From Corbicula japonica (lineage: Eukaryota > Mollusca > Bivalvia > Venerida > Cyrenidae), in NCBI GenBank assembly GCA_038501625.1, contig JAZAYU010000205.1, positions 1-64,000 on the forward strand: a stretch of DNA of 64,000 nucleotides, given 5' to 3'. This document shows, one piece after another, positions 45,988-57,321 of the stretch (the stretch's first letter is position 1; every line of letters begins with the position of its first letter). The notes beneath the pieces were generated by a model, which was not told the DNA's origin, ran no database searches, and worked only from the letters and a program-made list of their open reading frames with translations. The translations under genes and the position numbers were made by a program.

Positions 45988-47245
45988 CAAATATTTGAGA
46001 ATCACAGCTTACATCATGAGATTTGCATTGAACTGCAAGAAACAACGCAATGACCGGAAATTCGGACCACTGACTGCACGTGATCTCGAGCAAGCAGAGA
46101 AAGTGATTATACGCCACTGCCAGCGCTTGGCTTTCCCGGAAGTGATGTCAGAGTTAAGGCTACATCGCAAAACACAACCGCTGATTCGACAGTTGAGTTT
46201 GTATCTTGATCCGGAGGGCCTGATCCATTGCGGCGGAAGAATAAAAAACGCCCCTGTTGAGAATGATGCAAAGTTTCCGTTACTGCTACCCAAGAAACAC
46301 CTTTTAACCTGCTTGATCGTCCGAGACGCCCACCATCGCAACAAACATTCTGGTGTAAATAGTCCCGCCACGTTACTACGTCAGAAATACTGGATTCCAG
46401 CTATGAGACAATACATTCAGTCGGTCATCCGGAAATGTGCAACTTGTCGCAAAGTTCAAGGAAGACCGTACAACGCCCCTGACCCACCCCCACTGCCAAC
46501 AGTAAGACTAACAGATGCACCACCTTTCACTGTAACCGGCGTCGACTTTACTGGAGCCCTCTACATCCGGCAACCTGACCGAAAAGAAGAAAATGTGTAC
46601 ATATGCTTGTTCACTTGCGCAAATACCAGAGCAGTACATCTTGAAGTTGTAACCAGTCTATCAGAGGAAGCTTTCATTCATGCATTTCGAAGGTTCGCCA
46701 GCAGGAAGTCGTTACCAAAGACGGTCATTTCTGATAACGCCACCACATTTCAAGCGGCATCAAACCATCTGAAAAAGTTGTTTGAGTCGGAGTCAGTAAA
46801 AGCTTCTTTCAGCGACATGGGAGTGGACTGGCAGTTCATACCCAAAAGAGCGCCATGGTATGGCGGCTTCTGGGAAAGGCTTATAGGGATCACTAAAACG
46901 GCACTCAAGAAAACTTTGGGACGGGCCTATGTGAATCTAGACACCCTACACACAGTGATCACCGAGATAGAAGCGCTAATCAACGACAGAGCTTTGACAT
47001 TTGTGTCGGCGAGTATTGAAGACGGGGAGCCGCTCACGCCATCTCATCTGCTACATGGACGCCGGCTTACATCACTTCCCCACAGCAACACGCTAGCAAC
47101 AGGAAACGTAACGTCAACCAGAGCTGATATACAACACTTGATTGAGCAGTACTGGAGTCGATGGAGGTCAGAGTACTTAACTTCACTACGCGAATTCCAC
47201 CGAAAATCAGGAAAAAACCCCAGACAATATCCCCTGGTGAGGTAG
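45988..47245 (+). pseudogene. pol: BEL integrase
   Basis: Continues the BEL polyprotein after the Gypsy insertion. The zinc-binding part has H...H (RDAHHRNKH) and CATC; the catalytic residues lie in VTGVDFTG, VISDNATTF and GGFWERLIG. The SHLLHGRRL motif and the start of the C-terminal DUF5641-type domain follow. The frame is lost in the A6-C4 homopolymer near 47,211-47,220 and stops at 47,245. Confidence 0.85.
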
Positions 47246-47412
47246 TACTGGTGCACGACGACACGGGCAGGTCATCATGGAAACATGCCATTATAGAAGA
47301 GACGCTTCCGGGACGTGACGGTTTAGTACGTGCTGCCAGAATTCGAACTCAGAATGGACAGTGTACAACAAGACCAATAAACTGTGAAACTGTATCCATT
47401 GGAAGTGCTTAG
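47216..47412 (+). pseudogene. pol: BEL integrase C-terminal end (shifted frame)
   Basis: The frame reads ISPGEVVLVHDD, then W-K, then PGRDG-VRAARIRT, the standard end of a BEL polyprotein, with TAG at 47,410-47,412. It is one base out of phase with the integrase. About 345 bp of non-coding sequence separate it from the 3' LTR, which is preceded by GTGGCCCCGGAG. Confidence 0.75.
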
Positions 47413-47758
47413 TGACTCTTAATTTCGTAAATAATCAGTGATAAAGCCAAATGCTTGACGAACAGATTTGAGACATTATTTATGGTGATTTAAAAAGTGT
47501 TGCGTACTATACAATGAACTCATTACTTTTACTCAGTTTTGAATACAAATAGAGATGAGTATTTTAAATGATTTTGGGATGTTTTGAAAACGCATAATTC
47601 TACATGAACAAACACGGATTTTTCAGTTTTGTGAAACCAGAGACTTTGAGAATTAGGCCTTACTTTTTGTATACAAACATATATTATAGACAAGTTTATG
47701 CTGTTAGATGTCAACTGTGTACTTTTTGTAATATATCCTAACATTTGTGGCCCCGGAG

Positions 47759-47933
47759 TGTCATGAATGTAACGTAAGGTATTTATGGCGGGTAACGCAG
47801 CGCCGCGCCGCTCCTTAAGCTATTATAACGTTGACGTCACTTATATATTTTGTTATTGTTTTTGATGTTACTTCACTTCAATAAAGGATACGAACCTGTA
47901 CAAACGCTTTTCTTCCACTATACCTTCTCGACA
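47759..47933 (+). repeat. BEL 3' LTR
   Basis: Same 175 bp as the 5' LTR with about five differences, including the CRE, TATA-like and AATAAA motifs. Followed by the target duplication ATCAG (47,934-47,938). Confidence 0.9.
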
Positions 47934-48170
47934 ATCAGTTTAAAAAAAGACACCACAAACAATTAACAAAAATGAGAACCCGATGGGTAACCGCCTTGTG
48001 AAAACCAATAATCATTTTTGTTTATTGTTTTTCTGGTGTCTTTATTACCGGGTATTCATCATTTTATAAGCCAATGCTCATATTATCCTCTGTTTGGCTG
48101 TGTGCAGTTGCTGTGTCTTCTAGATCCTGTTATGCATATTTCATCTTTATAAAATATAATCATGGTTTTT
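47934..48170. repeat. R repeat, continuation after BEL, then an inverted R fragment
   Basis: 47,934-47,998 continues the R copy interrupted at 32,678 (ACACCACAAACAATTAACAA, GTAACCGCCTTG). It is followed by an inverted R 5' half (about 48,028-48,165: TCTGGTGTCTTTAT...TTATGCATATTTCATC). Confidence 0.65.
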
Positions 48171-49917
48171 ACCTTGTTCGTTTTAAGATATAGTTCAAAT
48201 TATTTTATAGCACCGGTTACAAGTAGAGTCTTTATCAGGTTCTCGTGACTTGAAGACCGATTTGGAAAGAGAACACGGTATTTTACCATCGAAAACCCGG
48301 TTAACTTTGCGTTAGTGTTCTGGAAACTTAAGTATTGGTTGACTAATGTTCATACGTAGATTCTTAAACGTCATCAACTTAAAAATTACAAATTAAGGTT
48401 CAGTAAAAAAAATATACTAATACAAGGGCTATAAAGTTTCAATTGAGATCATTACTATTTCCAATGCAGTTTGAGAGAAAATATTTCTTAGGGAAAATGT
48501 TTTATTTACGGTTTCGAAATCTACTTGTAAGAAATATGACTTGAGCATTTTGCTACAAAAGTTTGTTGATTTAGGTTTGCCACTTTAAGGCAATAAAATT
48601 ATATCATTTAACATAGCATTTAATATGTAAATTATAACTGAATATGGTAAATGTAGAAAGCAATTCTTACGAAGGAACATGAAAATTTAAAATTTGTAAA
48701 ACTGTTTGCTGATGAATGATAATTTAATATTACTTGCCCGTCACGTGACTGTCTAGTAATCGTTAGCAAACTATACACCATTTAAATTGAAATTTTACGA
48801 TATATGGCTCACTGCAGTTTTTTACGCTCTGTTTGGTTTGCTTTAAATTTAAACAAATTTACACCTGGTCTTAACCAGTGAAATCGTCTCTATTGACGTA
48901 ACGAAGACTATGTTTACTTCCGGGTAGTACTACGTGATTGCAATAGAAGTGGTTTAGTTTAAACTTATTTAATTTACATCAATTGTAAAACAAGTTATTC
49001 CAACATATTTATCTCGCTCAGTGACTGCTTCCTGGGTTGCCAACCAGTACTCTCGCCAAATGTGGATTAGGAAGACTGCAAACGAAGTGTTATTATGCCG
49101 ACAGTTACTTCACTTAACACTTAAGGTACTGTAGTTTGGTTAAAAGGATTAATAAAAACAGCATTATCTTTATTTTGACAAAGGAGTGCAAGTAAATTTG
49201 TTTCAGATTTCATTATTGATTTTTAAAGCGACATTAACAGGTCAATTAATAAGTTGACGTGAATTAATTGAGTTAAATGGGAAAAATATATTTTCCAAAT
49301 AATTAATATAGTTACTTAAAATAAAATTAAAAATGAAACTTTTAGGTGAATTATCGGAATTCTTGGTTAAAATGAAATTGAATATGAAACTTTTAGGAGA
49401 ATTATAGGAATTCTTGGTTAGATGTATAAAGGTTTGATTGTTTTATAGATTACAAATAAGTTTTTTTCAAATTTTAGTGTGTTTTAATACGATATTACAA
49501 TTAACCGGCACTTTTAACTGATTTTGTATACGGTGCCAGTCACGTGCTGCTTTGCTTGCATAACAATTACTAAAATATCATAATTATTTACAATTTTTAT
49601 CTAATTGCATATATGAGTGAGTTGAATATTTTTCAAGTGAGGTATTCTCACTAAAGGAACATATTAATTTGTTTGCTGATGAAGAATATTTCTATGGAAT
49701 ATAATCTGTCAGGCACGTGACTGTCTAGTTATCGTTTATGTACTACCCGATGAAAATCTTGCTTGATTAAGTTTTCTTTTTGGGATAAAATAACTTTTTG
49801 CTTTCCCAGGATGGCTACAAATACTGTGTTACAGTAAATTCCATACAGTTTTCAACTGTGCATATTGATTAGACTACCATGTACCATGACGATGGTAGGA
49901 GCGCAATATTTACAGGT

Positions 49918-50022
49918 CCTAATGTTATAAAACTGAGGATGGAAACCAGTCTGAAATCTCAAGCAACTAATTGACTGAAAAGGCGACCGGTCGCCATTTC
50001 AGCCAGTCATATGCTTGAGAAA
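49918..50022. mobile_element. Hairpin MITE P, truncated copy
   Basis: TTATAAAACTGAGGATGGAA followed by a CAAGC...GGCGACCGGTCGCC...GCTTGAG palindrome. Its right arm is short compared with the copy at 50,240. Confidence 0.6.
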
Positions 50023-50129
50023 AGAAATTCATAGATTTATGATATTGTGTAAGAGGGCGATGAGGGGATTGTGCACGTCATTTCATGGAAATGTCAAGAA
50101 AACAGTAAACAAACAACGTATAAACTGGA

Positions 50130-50480
50130 TATTTGTTTTGCCACTGACCATTTTTAAGCGGTAAACCCTCGGGTTACCTTTCTGATTTATTGTTTGAGGT
50201 GTCTTTTTTGATATTGATTATTGTATTACTCATGTGCCCAAGGTTATAAAGCTGAGCATGGAAACCAGTCTCAAATCTCAAGCATCTGATTGGCTGAAAT
50301 GGTGACCAGTCGCCATTTCAGCCAATCAGATGCTTGAGATTTGAGACTGGTTTCCATGCTCAGCTTTATAACCTTCAGCCCAGATCTGTCTTCCTCATCA
50401 TTTGTTAGTCCTGTCGGGAGGTTGTATCTTCTGGATGTTGTCATTACTGATATGCATATTTCACTTTTTTGGCATAATTC
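50130..50480 (-). repeat. R repeat split by hairpin MITE P
   Basis: Inverted R: TTTGTTTTGCCACTGACC, TTGTTTGAGGTGTCTTTTT, then the hairpin, then the R 5' part ending TGATATGCATATTTCACTTT. Confidence 0.6.
50240..50375. mobile_element. Near-perfect 136-bp palindromic MITE (P)
   Basis: AAGGTTATAAAGCTGAGCAT... is followed after 68 bases by its exact inverted complement ending ...CAGCTTTATAACCTT. The only imperfections are one G-T pair and a two-base centre (CA). GCCCA occurs on both sides (50,236-40 and 50,378-82), a possible 5-bp target duplication if the full end is TGAAGGTT, as in the copy at the window edge. The element sits inside an R repeat. Confidence 0.85.
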
Positions 50481-51553
50481 AGAAAGTATAAAAACTTCTT
50501 CAATAAATGTCTATGTAGCTAGGGGGTGAAAAAGAAATTGACCACTTCATTTGCGTTTTGTTGAAAGGGGCACTGTCCGACCAAAAAACACACTGGATCT
50601 TCGAATATATTCAAGCAAGGTTACAATAATAAATTATCTTTTAACTCTGGTCTGAACCAGTGAAATCGTCTGTATCGACGTAACGATGAATATGCTTACT
50701 TCCGGGTATTTGTGTAGTATTACGTGATTGCAGTAGAAGTGGTTTAGTTGAAACTTATTTAATTTACATCAATTGTGAAACAATTTATTCCAACATATTT
50801 ATCTCGCTCAGTGACTGACTCCTGCGTTGCCAACCAGTACTCGCGCCAAATGTGGATTAGGAAGACTGCAGACGAAGTGTTATTATGTCGACAGTTACTT
50901 TACTTAACACTTAAGGTACTGTAGTTTGGTTAATAAGATTAATAAAAACAGCATTATCTTTATTTTGACAAAGGAGTGCAAGTTAATTTGTTTTATGTTT
51001 CATTATTGTTTTTAATGCGACGTAAACAGGACAATTACATGTAATAAGTAAACGTGAATTAATTAAGATAAATGGGAAAAATATATTTTCCTAATAATTA
51101 ATATAGTTACTTAAAATAAAATTAAAAATGAAACTTTTAGGTGAATTATCGGAATTCTTGGTTAGATGTATGAAGGTTTGATTGTTTTATTGACTACAAA
51201 TAAGTTAACTCAAATTTTATTGTGTTTTTAATACGATATAACAATTAACCGGCAATTTACAATTAACTTTTAACTAATTTTGGATAAGAAAACAGTCACG
51301 TGATGCTTTGCTTGTATAAAAATTGCTAAAATTCATAATTATTAACAATTTTCATCTTATTGCATATAATAGTGAGTTGAATATTTTTCCAGTGAGGTAT
51401 TCTTACTGAAGGAACATGTAAATTTGTTTGCTGATGAAGAATATTTCTAATGAATATAATCTGTCAGGCACGTGACTGTCTAGTTATCGTTTATGTATAT
51501 ATATGGATTTAATAACAGTAAATTCCATACAGTTTTCGACTGTGCATATTGAT

Positions 51554-51577
51554 TGTCGGTCATCCTGATGACCGACA
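51554..51577. repeat. 24-bp perfect hairpin
   Basis: TGTCGGTCATC-CT-GATGACCGACA, an 11-bp stem with a 2-base loop, immediately after the second duplicate ends. It may be the end of a further repeat. Confidence 0.6.
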
Positions 51578-52480
51578 TATTATAATCAACCAAACATGAG
51601 CTCTTTAGCCTGAACACCGGTTAACAGGGACACACGGTCCAGATCGGATACTTTAGACTATAGACTAAGACGCATGCAAAAGGATAGTGTATAGGCTGAC
51701 GTTTGATTGCTTGATTTATAGAGAAGACGTTTAAAGAAAAGACATTAATGTAGATAATCATGTTTCTTGTATACTTAATTTATAATTTATTCAGGACGTG
51801 TAGAAATAATGCCGTTGTTTAGTACCATCAAACTGGATGAATATGTACTAACATTAATGCCTCCTAGGTCATAGCGGTACCACAGAACTTTCCTCAGTCA
51901 ATGCGTATTTGTACACTTAGCAGACAAGCGACGCTTATTTACATAGTCAGTATTAATTACCAACGTTCATATAGTGTAGTTCTAGTTAGGTCCGCAAATC
52001 AGGTCAGTGACCGTAAGGAGACGGTAAGAAATGTATTCGTATGTTGATGCATTTATTAATTTCACTTGAACTTTGTGCTGATCACATTTATTGTTTTTTG
52101 TTATTGTTAAGACGATTTTCTCTAAAACTGTTACAACGAAAAATTAAATGTTTTGAATTACTTCGATGACCAAAATATTGGCATTATGTCACTGTTTTCA
52201 AGGTGTTTCACAAGTATTCCTTCTTAGCCGGAAAATAAATTCAAAGGGTAGCTGTCTTGTAGTTTATTCTAAACGATCGCCGTTTATTGTTCAACAATAT
52301 TGACCTAGCACTCTTGCATTTGACCCCATATTCGTTATTTTTCGTAAATGTTACAATCGGTATAGTCCGATTTTACGCGTTGAGCCGTGAATGCACTTTT
52401 GTATTTATAGATTTTTGGAATATTCCACAAAATAGGGAAGTTAGATTGTCCTATCATATCTCATAATTTTGAAATTGAAA
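51578..52480. other. AT-rich stretch with no recognised gene
   Basis: A CAACAATATTGACCT(A/G)GCAC block near 52,290 recurs inverted near 53,355, so a further worn inverted-repeat element may span about 52,250-53,400. Confidence 0.35.
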
Positions 52481-52499
52481 AACATGTAACAAAAAGGTT

Positions 52500-52590
52500 T
52501 CATAGCCGTGGCAGTAACGATTCTGATTTCTGATAATGTGTCAGAAGGGTTGTGAGTTCGAATCCTGTGAGCGGATCTTATTTTTAATGC
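52500..52590 (+). other. tRNA-like Pol III unit
   Basis: TTTCATAGCCGTGGCAGTAACG resembles box A, and GAGTTCGAATCC (52,554-52,565) is a good box B, followed by ATTTTTA. The stems do not fold well. It is probably a tRNA-derived relic. Confidence 0.35.
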
Positions 52591-53019
52591 CATTCTTTTC
52601 ATTACAAATATGTAGACACCAACAAAATTGTCAAAAAACCGTGCAAATGTCGAGTAAGCTTTCATCTAGTCAGTTGGTAAGATGTCGCGATCGAAGCTTA
52701 CTCAAAATACAGTTTTCGGACGATGCCAATACATTGTACAAAATGGTTTTGAAAAGAAGAGAATGTTATGAAGGTTCCATTAACTACAATTGTTTACAGA
52801 AGTCAGGATTCACAAGTGTCAGTGCCCCTTTGGGGCAGCGGTGAATGGGGGACGGCAAGCTGCTCAACAACAATATATTTAAAAAAAATGAACAGGAACT
52901 AAATCAAAAGGCTTTGCAAAAGATAATGATAAATTAACAATTAACTAAATAATATCATGCGGACTAAATTAATATTTAAAAAAGTAAATGAAAGACAAAA
53001 ATAAAAAAAGTTACTTTAA

Positions 53020-53100
53020 TTGGATTCGAACTTGCAATGTTTGGAATCATAGCTCGAGATCTTTATCCACTGAGCTATTTCGCGGTGACTAACTTTTGGC
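53020..53100 (-). other. tRNA-like Pol III unit
   Basis: On the minus strand: TAGCTCAGTGGATA (box A, near 53,085), then AAGTTCGAATCC (box B, near 53,030), then a T7 terminator within about 12 bases. Acceptor and anticodon stems pair poorly, so this is a pseudo-tRNA or SINE head. Confidence 0.45.
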
Positions 53101-54630
53101 TGCTGAACATTTTTTAATGTCATATAAGTTAAGTAAATTAACGGTACCTTTGTAAATTGACGTACTTTACCTATTTAGGATTATAACAATGGACTTGTCC
53201 AAAAGGTCACAGCTCACGGGTCAAAATCGAACTATAGTCCGGCATTTATTCCAATACCCCTCACTGAGGTGTAAATTGAATAATATATCGGTGTTTTCGC
53301 TGATACCCGTGTTTATTCAATGACCTTTACAAAAATTAATGAAGTGCCAGGTCAATATTGTTGGACAATACATAAAGACGTTATTGCTTGTGTTGTCTAT
53401 TTTACTGTACTTGTAAAAATAATGCGATTGTTTCACCATTGACTTAAGACCGAACAAGATCATAGTGTGTGTATGTGAGGTCAGACATTAGGGTAGGGGT
53501 TTCGCGAGGAACCATTAACACGTTTAAGCTCAATTTTGATTTCTTTCATGGGTACGTTCATGTTACCCTCAGTAATAGAAGATCTATTAATTCACGAATA
53601 ACACAACTATGTAAGCTTCATTTTAACAGGGGGAAATATTTAAAGTATAAAGTACAATAATTGTAACAAAAATCTGAGATAAAAACATTTATTTTTGCAA
53701 GTTTGCGTTTCAGACAAATATTTGCGAATGGCGAAACAGTAACTGTCTTATTTGCGTTAAACTTTATAATATATCGACGCCACCGGTAAGCACTATAAGC
53801 GAAGCCTACAGAATTTCCATGTTTAATTATCATGTAAAGGGTATAACCTGGAAGTATTCCATGCGAGTGATAAGAAATTACCGGCAAAGTCGGGATACAT
53901 TATGGCTGAGCCGGGACTGGCCAGTTCGCGCCGCTTCCCGGTAAATCAAAGTCGACCTGCATGTACGTGCAAGAGAAGACATACAATGCTACTGTAGAAT
54001 TTTAAGAGATCAGTTATTATATAAATTGCCGACAGCCAAGATTATGTTCATGCTTTATTCCACAGAACAGGTCGAAGATAATGAATTCCGTGAAACACAA
54101 TTATTCCAAGTATTATAAAGTTTACGCTGATATTGTTATTGACTTAAACTTTCTATCAAAAAGTTCAAACGTTTTAATCATACTTTTGGTGTTGATCTGC
54201 ATCATTTCTCCAAATATTATCCAAGTGAAATGGTAAACCTGAGACATTTTCAACAAACTAGCAGTCTTTAGATATAAAAATGTGAATCCGTACATTTTTC
54301 GACCGGTACTTGACCAGCCTTTTCTCGTTTACTGTATTATTCGTTTTTTCTTAATGAAGAGGATTATCACTTCGAATTTTCATTTAAAGGTTGCATTACA
54401 CCAAAATAACGCAGTATTCCTCCGTGGTCCGTATAGTCCGTTTTAATATATGAGAACATTTCTCTACATCCGAGGGTCTCTTGTTTGCAGGGATTGTGGA
54501 ACCGTATTTGCGATTCCGAGTTTAAAGTATGGTTTGAGATCAGTAATTTTCTTACAAGTAAGTTCACCCCCTGTGTGTTTTTGAATAGATGGAATGCAGA
54601 TCTTCGCACCAATATATTGTTGTCTAGGAA
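53101..54630. other. AT-rich stretch with no recognised gene
   Basis: Short frames on both strands without domains. Confidence 0.35.
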
Positions 54631-54639
54631 GTAAGATGA

Positions 54640-54840
54640 CAGAAATCATATTTAATTGGCATTGAATATTGGGAATTTGTGCCCTATGGGAATACGAAAT
54701 ATTTTAGTTGAAACTACATAAAGTTCCATATTAAAGCCATTTGAAAGGAACATAACTCTTACAATAACGAAATAGGAGTTATCATTCTTATTGTCACTGA
54801 TGGCTTTGTTCATGCAGATAATATAAGAGGCGAAAGGCAA
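54640..54840. repeat. Diffuse repeat with ATGGCTTTGTTCATGCAGAT
   Basis: Blocks CATTTGAAAGGAACATAACT and TTATTGTCACTGATGGCTTTG are shared with two tandem segments at 59,440-59,760. The type resembles repeats common in bivalves. Confidence 0.45.
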
Positions 54841-55919
54841 AAACGTCCGTTATGGTAATAATTTCTCAAAATGATTCTTTTACGAAATTATTAAATTCAA
54901 TCTCTCATATTGAAAATGGATTACATAACAGATTATGTTAATGAATAAAATTTTGACGTATTTCAAATTTAAAAACACTTCTATCATATACGCCATGAAG
55001 CGACAACGTCAAGATAAAGGTCGTGCGTTACATGTAAGACGTCGTATTTACACTTCAACTTCATCCTCTGCGTTAAAGTCTTATTCACCAAACGAATAAT
55101 AATTCCTGATGGTATACGGTGTGAAGTATTACTTAAAGAGGCGTGGCTACAGTAAACGCTGCTCACAATATTTAGACCACAGCTACTGTCCACTGGCCAA
55201 TCAGTGGCCAGTATTACCGTTGTCTAAATCCCGTAGACAACACTGGCGTTGTCGACGATGGTTCGTGAAGCACGTGCATCCCGTTTACTATCTCATATTA
55301 ATAAATGGACGACCGAAAGCTAAGTGTCATACTGTGCTCGATACATGTTTGTGACAATTGTAAGAGTACAAAGTGGACGTTTAAGCATACAAACTAAATA
55401 AACATTCAACGTGTATGTGGTTTCAATTTTAAGAGCCTTCGTCAGTCCTCATGCATAAACAATAAACAAGAAATATCTTTAAAAAAGATAAACGGCGTTG
55501 ATGGAAAATATTTATATATACACGTATATAAGAAAGAAAGAAATACAGAGAGGCAAAGCAGACACAGTTTAGTTATTTTATTTTACTTGTTATAGCTGTT
55601 GACGAACCCTCCCTGCCTTCTTAGTATGACCTAGAGATTAAGCGACCGAATCATGACAACTCATAAATTCATTGAAAGTGTCTTTAAAAAAAAATGTTCA
55701 AGCTGTTGCAACAATTTCATACAGTGAAAACAAGTCGATTAAAGAAGCAATGTCTTACTTCAAGTCTTGATCTACATTTATTCAGTTTCAATAAAATACC
55801 TCTTGGAGAGTTAGAAATCAAGATGAATAAATGTCCTTGAAATTTAATAAAAATAAATACAAACAGCCTGTTACAAGAGCGAAATCTACCAACTTTTACG
55901 TAAATTAACTTTAAAAAAA
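54841..55919. other. AT-rich stretch with two short hairpins and an inverted repeat half
   Basis: The block at 55,092-55,155 (TTCCTGATGGTATACGG...AGGCGTGGCTACAGTA) recurs inverted at about 57,365-57,428. GTTGTCTA-AATCCCG-TAGACAAC near 55,219 is a small hairpin. No gene. Confidence 0.4.
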
Positions 55920-55993
55920 GTATCCGTCCTGAGTATTGAACCCGGGGCCTTCGCTTGTGAGGCGAGAGTGTCATCCACTACACTATAATGAAC
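55920..55993 (-). tRNA. tRNA-Val(CAC)-like pseudogene
   Basis: On the minus strand the D arm (GTGT-AGTGGATG-ACAC) pairs perfectly, the anticodon arm (TCGC-CTCACAA-GCGA) carries CAC, the valine anticodon, and the T arm has GGGTTCAATACTC, with two of five pairs worn. A T7 terminator follows the 3' end directly. The acceptor stem (GTTCATT against CGGATAC) hardly pairs, so charging is unlikely. It is either a tRNA pseudogene or the head of a tRNA-derived SINE. Confidence 0.55.
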
Positions 55994-56477
55994 TTGTTTT
56001 TTGAACTTGAAATTAACAATCAGTATCAAAGGAACTAGAAAGGAACCAGAAAGAACTAGAAATATCTACACTTCTCTTTCGTTTTACACTGTGTAAACTT
56101 GTATGCAAGTGTTTACCTGACACCCAAGAATATTCCATATAAAATTGTATTTAAGCTATCAATATTGACTTAACTGGTTATTTAAATCGTAAATATGTTG
56201 TTTTTTTTTCTCCAATACAACACCCACTAACAACCAGTCGAAATAATCTTTTTGATTTTTCCGCTGCATAATAATAAAAATCCCACTAGATACCTCTCCA
56301 CCCTGCTAGATGCCTCTCTGGTGTAAATAGCTACCAATCGAAATAGTTTATTTCATTTTCCCTCTGCATAATAAGAGAATACGAGTATTATTTACAACAT
56401 TTCATTGGTCGAAAAACTAGGTCAAAAGTGAGCTTAGACAGCTAACGCCGAAAAATTTAAAAAAATAAAAATATATG

Positions 56478-56870
56478 TAACGGCAAACCGCAGTTACAAT
56501 AACATTTTGCCCAAATAATCGGTTTTAGAGTATCTTAATTTTACATATATACAGTTAGAACAGTAAAGAAAAAAAGCTCGACATAAAATACCCTAAAATT
56601 CTTTTTACATATCATGTCATGAGTAATGAGGAAATTTAGTTTTTGCGAATTTATGTTGATAGAAGTTTAGAAAATTGTTAGCTCTCGTTATTGTCTTTAC
56701 TGTTCTAACTTGTCTTACCATATGCAAAATAAAAATACATTTAATTTAGTAATATTTATTTGTGCAAAGTTTCATTGAACGGCATTTTCCTTTTATTGAA
56801 ATTTTGATAACTTTTTTTATCAATGAACGCGCAATGAGGACTGTGGACGGCCCTCTTAATATATGATAAC
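56478..56870 (+). repeat. Repeat Q, copy 2 (uninterrupted)
   Basis: Continuous counterpart of the split copy at 450-1,450. It lacks the R insertion, with CTAACTTGTCTTACCATATG at the junction. Confidence 0.6.
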
Positions 56871-57021
56871 AAGATTGCAATATTTAATATTTACAAGTTT
56901 TAACAATGCAAAAAAGGAAATATTTACTTATACAATAAATGTTCATTGTTTTCACAATTTCACGAGAAGTTAACAGTCAATATTTAGCAGTTCCCGACTT
57001 CAAAATTTATAAACGTACAGA

Positions 57022-57118
57022 CATTATTATTATTATTATTATTTATGTTTTTGTTGTTGTTGTTGTTGTTTTTGATGATGATGAAGATGTTGTTGTTGTT
57101 GTTGTTGTTCGTTATTGT
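57022..57118 (+). repeat. Compound trinucleotide microsatellite
   Basis: (ATT)n, then (GTT)n, (GAT)n and again (GTT)n within 97 bp. Confidence 0.9.
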
Positions 57119-57168
57119 TAGCTTACGAATTTCAAATTGACTGTTGAAAGGGTAAACTAATTAATTTA

Positions 57169-57321
57169 AGGATTGAATCAATATTTGATGGTTTTCATTT
57201 GGGTATGGAAAAAAGTTGGGTTGTTTAACGTGTGTGAAGCCCGAAGGGCTTCACGCGTACTTTAAACAATCCAACTGTTTTTCATACCCAAATGAAAACC
57301 ATCAAATATCGATTCAATCTT
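57169..57321. mobile_element. Hairpin MITE H, long-arm copy
   Basis: Arms of about 75 bp, AAGGATTGAATCAATATTTG facing CAAATATCGATTCAATCTTT, with a GAAGCCCGAAGGGCTTC centre. A handful of mismatches. Confidence 0.75.

Larger units (their letters stand above)
32679..47933 (+). mobile_element. BEL/Pao LTR retrotransposon, decayed and split by a Gypsy element
   Basis: Bounded by 175-bp LTRs (32,679-32,853 and 47,759-47,933) that start TGTCAT and end CTCGACA, with five differences by eye, and by a 5-bp duplication ATCAG. Domain order on the plus strand is gag (DUF1759-like), CCHC knuckle, aspartic protease, RT, A17-type region, RNase H and integrase, the BEL/Pao order. Without the 9.3-kb Gypsy insertion it is about 6 kb long. 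Two stops (34,864 and 35,536) and three frameshifts (about 34,085, 36,315 and 47,215) make this copy non-autonomous. Confidence 0.92.
48676..51553 (+). repeat. Direct duplication of about 1 kb with a third partial unit
   Basis: 48,865-49,876 and 50,647-51,553 are direct copies (CTGGTCTTAACCAGTG, CAGTGACTG(C/A)(T/C)TCCTG, GGCACGTGACTGTCTAGTTA, CATACAGTTTTC(A/G)ACTGT). A fragment at 48,676-48,770 resembles the end of the unit (GAAGGAACATG, GTCACGTGACTGTCTAG). The first copy carries an internal duplication of about 53 bp near 49,324-49,420 that the second lacks. The spacer holds hairpin elements and an R repeat. No coding signal. Confidence 0.75.

Noticed and set aside
32679..47933. BEL element as an intact autonomous copy
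   Set aside because: Two stops, three frameshifts and the Gypsy insertion break its polyprotein.
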